NCBI RefSeq assembly: GCF_030734285.1
Contig: NZ_CP132294.1
Location: 124,001 to 188,000, forward strand
Reading direction: 5' to 3'
Source of the DNA: Natronococcus sp. AD-5
Lineage (GTDB): Archaea > Halobacteriota > Halobacteria > Halobacteriales > Natrialbaceae
DNA: 64,000 bases
Made by a program: the position numbers and the translations under genes. Position 1 is the first letter of the stretch; each line of letters starts with the position of its first letter. The notes beneath the pieces are model-generated. The model was given only the letters and a program-made list of their open reading frames with translations, made no database searches and was not told the DNA's origin. Shown here one piece after another: positions 8,583 to 16,610 of the stretch.

Positions 8583-8846
8583 ATGTCGTCACTCAACGAC
8601 GAGATGGCCGACGTCCAGGCGGAGATCGACCGGGTTCGGGATCACCTTCGAACGGAGGTTCCGAACCTCTTCGCGTTCGACGTCACCGTCAGCCGAATTG
8701 AATACAACGCGAACAACAACAGCGTCACGCTCACGGTCGAGCCGAGTTCGGAAGCGCGCAAGCAGATCTCCGACGAGTTCGGCGGCGTGCGAGTGCGGAT
8801 GGACGACCAGTTGACGTTCGACTTCCAGTTCACCTCGGACGCGTAA
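8583..8846 (+). CDS. Conserved haloarchaeal small protein, unknown function
   Basis: This is an 87-residue acidic protein with an N-terminal amphipathic helix (MSSLNDEMADVQAEIDRV) and a predicted alternating-strand C-terminal half (VTVSRIEYNANNNSVTLTV ... VRVRMDDQLTFDFQF). Codon use is typical of the genome, supporting a real gene. It starts about 105 bp from the divergent YkgJ start. Its end overlaps the 3' end of the MBL hydrolase on the other strand by 17 bases. I do not recognise a named domain. Confidence 0.7.
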   Translation: MSSLNDEMADVQAEIDRVRDHLRTEVPNLFAFDVTVSRIEYNANNNSVTLTVEPSSEARKQISDEFGGVRVRMDDQLTFDFQFTSDA

Positions 8847-9639
8847 CGCGGCCGTCCGAACGAGGCGTAGCGCGCTCGCCGTTCCACTCGAGTCGCCCCT
8901 CGACCGCGAGTTTCTCGAGGTGGGCGCGAACGGTCGCCAGCGCGAGGTCGCGGACCCCGGAGAGGTCCTTCTCGTAGGCCGCCTCGAGGATCTCCGCGAG
9001 CGATTCGGCGCCGTTTTCGACCGCTTCGAGCACCCGACGCTCGCGACGATACCGGTGAGCGATGAGTCGCTCGAGGGTCTCCCGCGGGGGGTCGATCACG
9101 GGGCCGTGGCCGGGGTGCAGCGTCGGCGGGTCGATCGCCCGGAGCCGACGGAGGGTGCTCAGGTACGCGCGCACGTCGCCTTCGGGTGCGCCGACGACGA
9201 CGCTGCCCTCGCTGACCGCGCAGTCGCCACAGACGACCGGTCCGTCCGCGCCGGCCTCGAGTGCGACGTGGTCGGGCGCGTGACCGGGGGTGTCGAGCAC
9301 CCGAACGCGCTCGTCGCCGAGCCGGATCGTCGCTCCGGGGCGCAGTTCGCGGTCAGGGAATCGTCCCGTCGCCTCGCGAAAACGGTCCGCCCGGCCGTAT
9401 CGCGCCCAGACGGTCGCGTCCGTCTCGCTCGCGTAGGCGTCGAGCGCCCCGACGTGGTCCGGGTGGGTGTGCGTGCAGACGATGTGATCGACGGCGCGGT
9501 CGTCGATCAGTCGGTCTAGTTCTCCGGTACGGGCCGCGGGATCGACGAGTATCGCCGACCGCGTGCCGATCAGGTACGCGTTCGTGCGCCCCCCGGGTGC
9601 GCGCGTCGAGGCGGGAACCGAACAGCGGACGACGTCCAT
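8830..9639 (-). CDS. MBL-fold metallo-hydrolase
   Basis: The 269-residue protein has the metal-binding motif H57-T-H59-P-D61-H62 (CTHTHPDHVG), followed by the downstream ligands in VLDTPGHAPDHVALE and LHPGHGPVI, the full set for two zinc ions. The C-terminal about 80 residues form a winged-helix-like extension (LERLIAHRYRRERRVLEAV ...), as in LACTB2-type enzymes, which are endoribonucleases or thioester hydrolases. The substrate is not determinable. It is likely cytoplasmic. It overlaps the convergent small gene by 17 bases. Confidence 0.85.
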   Translation of the reverse strand: MDVVRCSVPASTRAPGGRTNAYLIGTRSAILVDPAARTGELDRLIDDRAVDHIVCTHTHPDHVGALDAYASETDATVWARYGRADRFREATGRFPDRELRPGATIRLGDERVRVLDTPGHAPDHVALEAGADGPVVCGDCAVSEGSVVVGAPEGDVRAYLSTLRRLRAIDPPTLHPGHGPVIDPPRETLERLIAHRYRRERRVLEAVENGAESLAEILEAAYEKDLSGVRDLALATVRAHLEKLAVEGRLEWNGERATPRSDGRVTRPR

Positions 9640-9682
9640 ACCCGGCTATCACGGCGGGCGAAAAAAGACCTGTTGGCGGCGG

Positions 9683-9964
9683 TCAGTGCTTGAGGAAGTA
9701 GACCTGCTTGCGGGCGTCGCGGAAACTGTACCGAGAGCCGATGAGATCGACGTCCTCGAGGCGGTTGAGCGCGTAGCGGACGGTCCGGTCGGGGAGCAGC
9801 GACTCCTCGGCCAGTTGCCCCTGGGAGAGCGGCGAATCGGTCTCGAGCACCTTGGCGACGAGTTTCGCACTCGGCGGCAGGTCACGAAGCCGATCGCGAT
9901 ACTCGTCTTCGGAGAGGGGTTCTTCGGCGGCAGCGGCGCGGTCCTCTGCGGTACTCATGCTCAT
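9683..9964 (-). CDS. MarR/TrmB-like winged-helix protein
   Basis: This is a 93-residue single-domain winged helix-turn-helix protein. The helix-turn-helix spans about residues 47-72 (LSQGQLAEESLLPDRTVRYALNRL, given here in part: QLAEES ... TVRYALNRLE) and a short beta wing follows (DLIGSRYSFRDARKQVYFL). The N-terminus is acidic. Two ATGs are possible, 9964 and 9958; I give the longer. The size and lack of an effector domain suggest a small DNA-binding regulator common in haloarchaea. An AT-rich upstream gap probably holds its promoter. Target genes are unknown. Confidence 0.78.
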   Translation of the reverse strand: MSMSTAEDRAAAAEEPLSEDEYRDRLRDLPPSAKLVAKVLETDSPLSQGQLAEESLLPDRTVRYALNRLEDVDLIGSRYSFRDARKQVYFLKH

Positions 9965-10288
9965 ACCTACTGCTGTGAAATCGTCGATGGTAAAGCTTCC
10001 CTATATGTGGATACGAACAATCCAGTTTGTATTAGGTGTATAAACGAAATATAATCACAGTTAGCTAACGTATTCTCGTTCGCCGCGTCCGCTCGATCGT
10101 AGCAGAATACGAAACAGACGTTAGACGGCCAGCAGACGCGTATTCGGCGAACAGGATCGGACGAGAAACCGAGCCACTGAGCCGCCGGTCGATCGGTATA
10201 TGCGTGTTCTGATACGTATCGCCCCCGGGATAGCTGTCGACAGACTCCAGTATCGTTTTATCCCACGGCTGCAGTAGTTGCTTCCAGT
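9965..10288. other. AT-rich divergent promoter region
   Basis: This 324-base gap separates the winged-helix gene (leftward) and the methyltransferase (rightward). The part from about 9975 to 10080 is strikingly AT-rich (for example TATAAACGAAATATAATC near 10040) compared with the genome average, and contains several TATA-like elements for either strand. No gene or tRNA is seen. A TATA-like CGTTTTATCCC (about 10253-10263) lies about 26-36 bp before the methyltransferase GTG start. Confidence 0.5.
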
Positions 10289-10996
10289 GTGAAAGGACAG
10301 GAGTGGTACCAGGCCGACGACGTCGCCGAGGAGTACGACGACAAGCGGTTCTCCCAGGGCGGTCAGCTGATCGACCGCCGGGAGAAGGAGGCCGTGCTCG
10401 ACGCGATCATGCCCGTCGAGGATCGGAACGTCCTCGAGATCGCCTGTGGTACCGGGCGGTTCACCGTCATGCTCGCGGAGCGCGGCGCGGACGTCGTTGG
10501 ACTGGATATTTCGGCAGCGATGTTGCAGCAAGGACGGAAGAAAGCCCAGAACAGGGGACTCGCGGGAACGCTCGAGTTCCTCCGGGGCGACGCCGGCCGG
10601 CTCCCGTTTCCGGACGATCACTTCGACACCGTCATCGCGATGCGATTCTTCCACCTGGCAGACGATCCGGAGGCGTTCCTGCGGGAGATGCGTCGGGTTT
10701 CGAGCGACCAGATCGTCTTCGATACGTTCAATCGGTTCAGCGCGCGCAGCGCCTACAACTGGGCGCTCCCGATGGGATCGCGGCTCTACTCGAAAAGCGA
10801 GGTGAGCGTCCTGCTCGCGAAGACCGAACTAACGCTTGTCGACGTCGAGGACGACTTCCTCGTTCCCTACGGCGTCTACCGGTCGATTCCGAACGGACTC
10901 GCCACTCCGATCCGTACCTTCGACGAGATCGTCGGCGGCCGTCCGATCACCGATCACCTGGCGTCGGTCTCGTACTGGAACACGCGCGTTCGCTGA
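10289..10996 (+). CDS. Class I SAM-dependent methyltransferase
   Basis: The start is GTG at 10289 (KGQEWYQADD). The 235-residue protein has motif I VLEIACGTGRF at residues 48-58, the acidic strand-2 end VVGLDIS, motif II-like LPFPDDHFDTVIA and the FFHLADDPEAFL segment of Methyltransf_11 proteins. Ubiquinone/menaquinone and small-molecule methyltransferases share this layout, and the acceptor is not identifiable. The glycosyltransferase begins 66 bp downstream on the same strand. The TATA-like stretch before the start suggests a near-leaderless transcript. Confidence 0.82.
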   Translation: MKGQEWYQADDVAEEYDDKRFSQGGQLIDRREKEAVLDAIMPVEDRNVLEIACGTGRFTVMLAERGADVVGLDISAAMLQQGRKKAQNRGLAGTLEFLRGDAGRLPFPDDHFDTVIAMRFFHLADDPEAFLREMRRVSSDQIVFDTFNRFSARSAYNWALPMGSRLYSKSEVSVLLAKTELTLVDVEDDFLVPYGVYRSIPNGLATPIRTFDEIVGGRPITDHLASVSYWNTRVR

Positions 10997-11062
10997 CGAT
11001 ACTTGTGGCCGCGGGATCGAATCCCATCCTATTTTTATTCTCGGCTCAATCTATTATCCCGT

Positions 11063-11965
11063 ATGGAGCTCTCGGTAGTCGTCTCGACGCTCAACGACCG
11101 GGAGCAGTTGCTGTCGTGTCTCGACGCGCTCAGCGCGGAGACGCCGGCGACTACCGAAATCGTCGTGGTCAACGGCCCCTCGTCGGACGGCACGACCGGC
11201 GTCGTTCGCGAGCGCTCCGACGTCGACGTGCTCGTCGAGATCTCCGAACGGAACCCGAACGTCTCTCGAAACGCCGGGTTCGAGGAGGCGACGGGCGACG
11301 TCGTCGCCTTCCTTGACGGCGAGTACGCGATCGAACCCGGCTGGTACGAGGCCGTCGAGCGCGCGGTCGGAAACGACGCCGACGTGGTCACCGGGCCGAT
11401 CAAAGAAGCCGACGGAACGACGTCGGGCGGGGAGACGACGCGGACGGTCGCCGGCCGCAGCGTGGCCGCCTTCGACGGGGACAACGTCGCCTTCGATCGG
11501 ACCGTCCTCGAGGCGCTCGACGGGTTCGACGAGTACCTCGAAGCCGACGGCACGCGGGACTGCGCCCACCGCGTGGCCGGTCTCGGGTTCGAGGTCACCT
11601 GGTCGACGACGATGACGGCCCGCAGCGACGTCGGTGCCGACGGCGGACAGACCGATCCCGACTGGGGAGCCACCTACCGTGCGCTTTCCTACCGCCTCGC
11701 GAAGAACTACGGCCCGCGACCGACCGTCCTCGCCCGGACGGTCGGCAGCGCGGTCCGCGACGGGGTCGCCGGCGTTCGAGAGATCGTTACGGGCGACGCG
11801 ACGCCGACGGGGTGGCTCTCCGACGGGGTCGACGTCGTCACGAACGCCGGCGGCGGGTTCCGGGACGGCGTTCGCGCCCGCTACGCCGATCGGTCGTCCC
11901 GGCGAAACCCGAACGGGCTCTCGGTGCGCCACGATCGGGCGGTCCGGGTGTACGATCGCCGGTGA
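11063..11965 (+). CDS. Family 2 glycosyltransferase
   Basis: ATG 11063 gives 300 residues (MELSVVVSTLNDREQLLSCL). The GT-A fold signatures are the N-terminal VVVSTLNDRE and IVVVNGPSSDGT strands and the metal-site region VVAFLDGEYAIEPGW at residues 81-95. The usual D-x-D is D85-G-E87 here, a conservative change. There is no membrane helix, so it probably works at the inner face of the membrane with a nucleotide-sugar donor. The frame extends 20 codons upstream, but the TATA-like CTATTTTTATTC (about 11030-11041) fits a start at 11063. It may add sugars to lipid carriers or glycoproteins; the acceptor is unknown. Confidence 0.82.
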   Translation: MELSVVVSTLNDREQLLSCLDALSAETPATTEIVVVNGPSSDGTTGVVRERSDVDVLVEISERNPNVSRNAGFEEATGDVVAFLDGEYAIEPGWYEAVERAVGNDADVVTGPIKEADGTTSGGETTRTVAGRSVAAFDGDNVAFDRTVLEALDGFDEYLEADGTRDCAHRVAGLGFEVTWSTTMTARSDVGADGGQTDPDWGATYRALSYRLAKNYGPRPTVLARTVGSAVRDGVAGVREIVTGDATPTGWLSDGVDVVTNAGGGFRDGVRARYADRSSRRNPNGLSVRHDRAVRVYDRR

Positions 11966-11971
11966 GGCGGC

Positions 11972-12760
11972 TCACTCGCGGCGGAACTGCGGCTCTCGCT
12001 CCTCGAGTCTGGCCTCGAATCCCTCGCGGTAATCGTCGGTGTCGTCCAGTTCGCGCCCGAGCGCGCGCTCGAACCGGAGCCCCTGCTCGAGCGGCGTCTC
12101 GAGGGCCGCGTTGAGCGCCCGTTTGCCGCTCTCGAGACCCAGCGGCGCGTTCTCGCAGAGGCGATCCGCGAACGCTTTCGTTCGCTCGTCGACCGCCTCG
12201 TCCTCGCAGAGTTCGTGAACCAGCCCCATCCGCGCCGCCTCCTTGGGGTCGACGAACTCGCCGGTGAGAACGATCTCCTTGGCCTTCGAGAGCCCGATCA
12301 ACCGGGGTAGACGTTGGGTTCCGCCGCCGTGGGGAAAGGTTCCCAGCGTGACCTCGAGCAGGCCGTACTTCGCGTCTCGGCCGAGGATCCGGAAGTCGCA
12401 GGGGAGGGTCAGTTCGAACGCGCCGGCCGGCGCGGCCCGCTTGATCCCGGCGACGACCGGCTGTCGCGTCTCCTCGATGGTCTCGAGCAGCGTCGGGAAG
12501 ACGTCGCGGTCGATCCCGGAGTCGGGTTCGACGCGGTCGCGCATCATCGCGAGGTCCATCCCGGCGCTGAAGACGGAGCCTTCTCCGAGGAGGGTGACCG
12601 CCCACGCCTCTTCGTCGGCGTCGACGCGCTCGAACGCCTCGGTCAGATCCCGCATGAGGTCGACCGTCATCGCGTTTCGCTTCTCCGGTCGAGAGAGATA
12701 AACGTCCGCTCGCCGGTCGTTCCAGTCGATCGCTGCGAGCCCCGTGCCGACAGATTCCAT
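11972..12760 (-). CDS. Enoyl-CoA hydratase/isomerase (crotonase) family protein
   Basis: The 262-residue protein shows the crotonase fold: the oxyanion-hole segment SAGMDLAMM (about 65-73) and PAGAFELTLPCDF, plus LLEVTLGTFPHGGGTQRLPR. Both catalytic glutamates of hydratases are present, E116 and E136, 20 residues apart as in the mitochondrial enzyme (144/164). Hydratase activity on 2-enoyl-CoA esters is therefore plausible. It probably acts in fatty-acid or branched-chain amino acid breakdown. It is convergent with the glycosyltransferase (6 bp between ends), and no other beta-oxidation genes are adjacent. Confidence 0.88.
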   Translation of the reverse strand: MESVGTGLAAIDWNDRRADVYLSRPEKRNAMTVDLMRDLTEAFERVDADEEAWAVTLLGEGSVFSAGMDLAMMRDRVEPDSGIDRDVFPTLLETIEETRQPVVAGIKRAAPAGAFELTLPCDFRILGRDAKYGLLEVTLGTFPHGGGTQRLPRLIGLSKAKEIVLTGEFVDPKEAARMGLVHELCEDEAVDERTKAFADRLCENAPLGLESGKRALNAALETPLEQGLRFERALGRELDDTDDYREGFEARLEEREPQFRRE

Positions 12761-12844
12761 GGGGAACAGCTCAAGAGCCAGGAGTATAACGTTCGGGTTC
12801 GGGCTGGAGCGTCTACCGCAGCGGGGAGAAATCGGGTCCGCTCG

Positions 12845-13807
12845 CTACTCGGGATCGAAGCCGCCGGCGAGGAGGTCGAGCGCGAACAGCGCGAGCGCGC
12901 CGAGAAGCGCCCACGCGCCCGTCAGCAGGACCGTCTCCGCGGTCCAGGCGTACGCCTCGCCGATGTTGTGAAGCGGCGCGGGTACCGAGCCGGCGATGAG
13001 CCCGACGAGGAAGACGAGCGTCACCCCGCGGTGGTGATCCAGCGCTCGCCGCACGATTCTGGCGATCGTCACGAGCCCGAGGACGCCGCCGGCGACGAAC
13101 ACGACGACGGTCGTCCCCGGCTCGAGGAGGCCCGCGAGCGTGCCGTCGGCGAGGGCGAGGTCTCGAATCGACCGCATGAACGCGGTCAGTTCCGACGAGA
13201 GGAAGACGTACTGACCGAGCAGGATCAGGATCAGCGAGCCGGAGACGCCCGGCAGGATCATCGCGCTGACCGCCAGCGCGCCCGAGAGGAAGATCAGGAC
13301 GACGCCGCTTCCCGGCAGCTGGAGCACGTTACTGGCGATCAGCAGCGCGAGGCCGATTCCGGCGGCGGCCGCGAGCGCGTGTTCGACCGTCGACAGCGTC
13401 AGGCTCCGGAAGAGGACGATCGCGGACGCGGCGATCAGCCCCGTGAAGAAGCCGAAGAGCGCGAGCGGATGGGACTCCGCGAGCGCCGAGACGGCGCCGG
13501 CGATGAGCGCGACGGCGGTCACCATCCCGACGCCAAGCGGCAGGAGAAACTGCAGGTCCATCTCGAGCAACGCTTCCCGAGCGCGCTCCCGCCGGTCGGG
13601 ATCGTACCCGCGGAGGACGGCGAGCGCGCGTCCGGGCGTGAGCGCGGTCACGGCGGCGATCAGTCGACCGTAGAAGCCGAGCAGCAGGGCGACGGTGCCG
13701 CCGGAGACGCCGGGGAGCGCGTCGGCCGTCCCCATACAGAGGCCGTAGCAGTAGGTGCGAAGGAAGGCCAGCCGATGGCCGAGTCGCTGTTCGAGGGCGT
13801 GTAACAT
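12845..13807 (-). CDS. DUF368 membrane protein, predicted polyprenyl-phosphate translocase (PopT-like)
   Basis: This is a 320-residue, highly hydrophobic protein with about nine membrane segments. The repeated signature GTADALPGVSGGTVALLLG (about 26-44) and SAMILPGVSGSLILILLG in the second half are the paired motifs of the DUF368 family. Bacterial DUF368 proteins were recently shown to flip undecaprenyl phosphate. In an archaeon the cargo would be dolichyl phosphate used for protein N-glycosylation and S-layer assembly; this is inference from the family. It stands alone on the minus strand, with a gap of more than 100 bp to both neighbours. Confidence 0.85.
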   Translation of the reverse strand: MLHALEQRLGHRLAFLRTYCYGLCMGTADALPGVSGGTVALLLGFYGRLIAAVTALTPGRALAVLRGYDPDRRERAREALLEMDLQFLLPLGVGMVTAVALIAGAVSALAESHPLALFGFFTGLIAASAIVLFRSLTLSTVEHALAAAAGIGLALLIASNVLQLPGSGVVLIFLSGALAVSAMILPGVSGSLILILLGQYVFLSSELTAFMRSIRDLALADGTLAGLLEPGTTVVVFVAGGVLGLVTIARIVRRALDHHRGVTLVFLVGLIAGSVPAPLHNIGEAYAWTAETVLLTGAWALLGALALFALDLLAGGFDPE

Positions 13808-13958
13808 ACCTGGTAGTCACCGTTCGGTCGTCGTTCTCGAGCCGGCCGAGCCGGCCGCTCGTGTCGCGACCATACGTACCGAACGTTCCGGGACGAACAT
13901 AAATCGACTCACTCCGATCGGCGGCCGATAATTCGACGGTTCACCGGGTCACAGCCGC

Positions 13959-14789
13959 TCAGTTCCGCGATTGCGCGTCCGGCGCGAGCGCGTCGATCAC
14001 TCTGCAGGCGTTCTTCGAGAACGCGCGACGCAGCAGATCCTCCGAGACGTCCAGCGTGAGGATTTCCATCACGGCCACGTTCGGGTGGCAGGCGGGACTG
14101 GCGCTACCGAAGAGCACGCGGTCGGGGTGTTCCCGGAGCGCGCGCTCGAGGTGGTCGCGGTACCTGACGAAACTCGTCTCGAGGTAGCAGTCGTCGTAGC
14201 GCTCGAGGAGGTCGATCATCTCGGACATGAGCGGCCGATCGAGCGGGTGGCCGCCGAAGTGCGCGACGACGACCGGGAACGTCCGGCCGAGAAGCGTTTC
14301 CGCCAGCGCCTCGGGCGGCGCGTCGACGCCGCCGCGGACGATCAGCGGGAGTCCGACGTCCTCGAGGGCCGCGAGCACCGCCTCGTCGGGGTAGTCGTCG
14401 ACGCCGGGGTCGAGGACGAAGCCGTGAAAGCGGTCGTCGTACGCGTACTTCTCGATATCCGCGGGGGTGGTGTGGTGGTCCCCGCGTCGACTGACGGCGT
14501 TTCGAAGCCGACCCGTCGCGGTCGTCTCGGGTTCCCGGGTCCCGTTGATCCGGGCGAACGCGACGAACGGCCGGTCGACGCTGCGCCTGGCGACGCCGTT
14601 GTTCGGGGCGACGTAAGCCGTCCCCGCCACCGCGGGCGGAAAGACGATCGATCGAGTGATTCCCGCCTGGTGCATCTCCCGCTCGAGTCGATCCGGGGAG
14701 ATCGTTCGACTCCCGGTCGATCCCCGACCGCTCGGTATCAGGCGCGCGTAGACGTCCACGATTCGAAACCCGTGTTCCAGCTCCAGCAT
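13959..14789 (-). CDS. Amidohydrolase-like TIM-barrel protein
   Basis: The true start is ATG 14789 (MLELEHGFRIVDVYARL), giving 276 residues; the frame stays open far upstream only because it lies opposite the thermosome gene. The sequence resembles the Amidohydro_2 family (PF04909): a barrel with FHGFVLDPGVDDYP, PLIVRGGVDAPPEAL, VVVAHFGGHPLD (about 193-204) and ERVLFGS-like DRVLFGSASPACHP. The first-strand HxH metal motif is not evident (DVYARL replaces DxHxH), so it may bind one metal or none. It could be a hydrolase or decarboxylase; the substrate is unknown. It diverges from the thermosome gene. Confidence 0.75.
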   Translation of the reverse strand: MLELEHGFRIVDVYARLIPSGRGSTGSRTISPDRLEREMHQAGITRSIVFPPAVAGTAYVAPNNGVARRSVDRPFVAFARINGTREPETTATGRLRNAVSRRGDHHTTPADIEKYAYDDRFHGFVLDPGVDDYPDEAVLAALEDVGLPLIVRGGVDAPPEALAETLLGRTFPVVVAHFGGHPLDRPLMSEMIDLLERYDDCYLETSFVRYRDHLERALREHPDRVLFGSASPACHPNVAVMEILTLDVSEDLLRRAFSKNACRVIDALAPDAQSRN

Positions 14790-14916
14790 CCCACCCTCCT
14801 GTTTCTGGAACGGACATATTTTGCTACCGACTCTTCTCGCTATCGACTCGTCTCGCGAGGTGTGCACACGGTTCGCACGACGTAATCGCAAGACGAGACG
14901 CCGGCAGGGAGGGAAA

Positions 14917-14930
14917 AGATTATATAGAAG
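14917..14930 (+). promoter_or_regulatory. TATA box of thermosome gene
   Basis: AAGATTATATAG lies 30-45 bp before the thermosome ATG at 14961 and is preceded by the purine-rich GGGAAA expected of a BRE. Transcription would start near 14948, giving a leader of about 12 bases. The ATG at 14941 would lie upstream of that start point, so it is unlikely to be used. Confidence 0.6.
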
Positions 14931-14960
14931 TGCTGACGACATGGTTAGTGAGGATCCACA

Positions 14961-16538
14961 ATGGCACAACAGCGACGCATGGGCGGACAGCCTATGTTCA
15001 TTCTGAGCGAGGACAGCCAGCGAACGCAGGGCCGAGACGCCCAGTCGTCGAACATCATGGCCGGCAAGGCGGTCGCCGAGTCGGTACGGACGACGCTCGG
15101 TCCCCGCGGGATGGACAAGATGCTCGTCGACTCGAGCGGCGAGGTCGTCATCACGAACGACGGCGCGACCATCCTGAACGAGATGGACATCGAACACCCC
15201 GCGGCCCAGATGCTCGTCGAGGTCGCCGACTCCCAGGAGGAGGAGGTCGGCGACGGCACGACGACCGCGGCCGTGATCGCTGGTAACCTGCTCGGTGAAG
15301 CCGAGGATCTCATCGAACAGGACGTCCATGCGACGACGATCGTCGAGGGCTACCACGAGGCCGCCGAGATCGCCCTCGAGGCGATCGCCGAGCAGGTCAG
15401 CGAGGACGCGGTCGACGACGAAGTCCTGAAGCAGGTCGCCGAGTCGAGCATGACCGGCAAGGGCACCGGCGGCCTGACCGCCGAGTCGCTGGCCGAGACG
15501 GTCGTCGAGGCCATCCGCCACGTCGAGACGGACGAGGGCGTCGAGCGCGAGAACGTCGCCGTCCACACGCAGATCGGCGCGTCCTCGAACGCGACCGAGC
15601 TCATCCCCGGCATCGTCATCGACGAGGAGGCCGCCCACGACGCGATGCCGAGCGAGGTCGAAGACGCCTCGATCGCCGTGCTCGACGTCGAACTCGGCGT
15701 CCGCACCGGCGAGATCGACGCCGAGTACGCCATCGACTCGATCGACCAGCTCAACGCCGCGATCGACGCCGAAGAGAGCGAGGTCCGAGGTTACGCCGAA
15801 ACGCTCGCCGAGAGCGGCGCCGACGTCGTCTTCACGACCGACGACGTCGACGACCGCATCAGCTCGTTCCTCGCCAACGAGGGCGTGCTCGTCTTCGACG
15901 ACATCGGCAACTCCGACGCCCGCAAGATCGTCTCCGCGACGGGCGCCAGCCGCGTCGGCGCCCTCGAGGACCTCGAGGAATCCGACTTCGGCGCGGCCGA
16001 CCGCATCCGGGCAAAGAACTACGGCGACGACGACCTCGCGTTCGTCGAGGGCGGCGCGGCCGCCGAGGCCGTCACCGTCTTCGTCCGCGGCGGCACCGAA
16101 CACGTCGTCGACGAACTCGAGCGCGCCATCGACGACGCGCTCGACGTCGTCGCGACGGCGCTCGACTCGGGCGAGGTCGTCCCCGGCGCCGGGGCGACCG
16201 AGATCGCCGTCGCGGACAAGGTCCGCTCGGCGGCCGCCGGAATCGAGGGCCGCAAGCAACTCGCCGTGACGGCGTTCGCCGACGCGCTGGACGTCGTCCC
16301 GCGTACGCTCGCCGGGAACACGGGTCAGGACCCGATCGACGCGCTCGTCGATCTCCGCGCCGCCCACGAGTCCGAGGGTCGCGCCGGCCTCATCACCGAC
16401 GGCGAGGAAGTCACCATCGACGATCCGTTCGAGTACGGCGTCGTCGACCCCGCCGACGTCAAGCGGGAGGCCATCGAGAGCGCGACCGAAGCCGCGACGA
16501 TGATCGTCCGCATCGACGACGTCATCGCCGCCGAGTAA
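14961..16538 (+). CDS. Thermosome (group II chaperonin) subunit, tail-less type
   Basis: The 525-residue CCT/TCP-1 family chaperonin has the equatorial ATP-site motifs [12 protein letters not shown] (46-57), TNDGATIL and GDGTTT (97-102), and the late [14 protein letters not shown]. It forms double-ring folding machines in the cytoplasm. Unlike the main haloarchaeal subunits it lacks the glycine-methionine C-terminal tail and ends in IDDVIAAE. In length and ending it resembles the minor third subunit of Haloferax volcanii (Cct3). A strong TATA box precedes it, and a T-run (near 16563) follows the stop. Confidence 0.92.
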   Translation: MAQQRRMGGQPMFILSEDSQRTQGRDAQSSNIMAGKAVAESVRTTLGPRGMDKMLVDSSGEVVITNDGATILNEMDIEHPAAQMLVEVADSQEEEVGDGTTTAAVIAGNLLGEAEDLIEQDVHATTIVEGYHEAAEIALEAIAEQVSEDAVDDEVLKQVAESSMTGKGTGGLTAESLAETVVEAIRHVETDEGVERENVAVHTQIGASSNATELIPGIVIDEEAAHDAMPSEVEDASIAVLDVELGVRTGEIDAEYAIDSIDQLNAAIDAEESEVRGYAETLAESGADVVFTTDDVDDRISSFLANEGVLVFDDIGNSDARKIVSATGASRVGALEDLEESDFGAADRIRAKNYGDDDLAFVEGGAAAEAVTVFVRGGTEHVVDELERAIDDALDVVATALDSGEVVPGAGATEIAVADKVRSAAAGIEGRKQLAVTAFADALDVVPRTLAGNTGQDPIDALVDLRAAHESEGRAGLITDGEEVTIDDPFEYGVVDPADVKREAIESATEAATMIVRIDDVIAAE

Positions 16539-16557
16539 CGCTCCGTATCCCGAATCT

Positions 16558-16570
16558 CTCGTCTATTTTT
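16558..16570 (+). terminator. T-rich termination stretch after the thermosome gene
   Basis: CTCGTCTATTTTTGG lies about 20-30 bases past the thermosome stop. Oligo-T runs are sufficient for archaeal termination. It also separates the convergent DUF62 gene. Confidence 0.5.
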
Positions 16571-16610
16571 GGCCGGTACGAGCGACGCCGCGAGCGACCG
16601 GTACCTCGTT

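Noticed and set aside
11010-11035. GGGATCGAATCCC, resembling a tRNA T-arm
   Set aside because: No acceptor stem, D-arm or anticodon arm could be formed around it.
12314-13804. 496-codon plus-strand frame across the crotonase and DUF368 genes
   Set aside because: The translation is Arg/Glu/Gln-rich and hydrophilic, lacks any fold signature, and overlaps two clear minus-strand genes.
14790-16367. Upstream continuation of the amidohydrolase frame to 802 residues
   Set aside because: This part is antisense to the thermosome gene and has Val/Asp/Gly-rich shadow composition; the real start is 14789.
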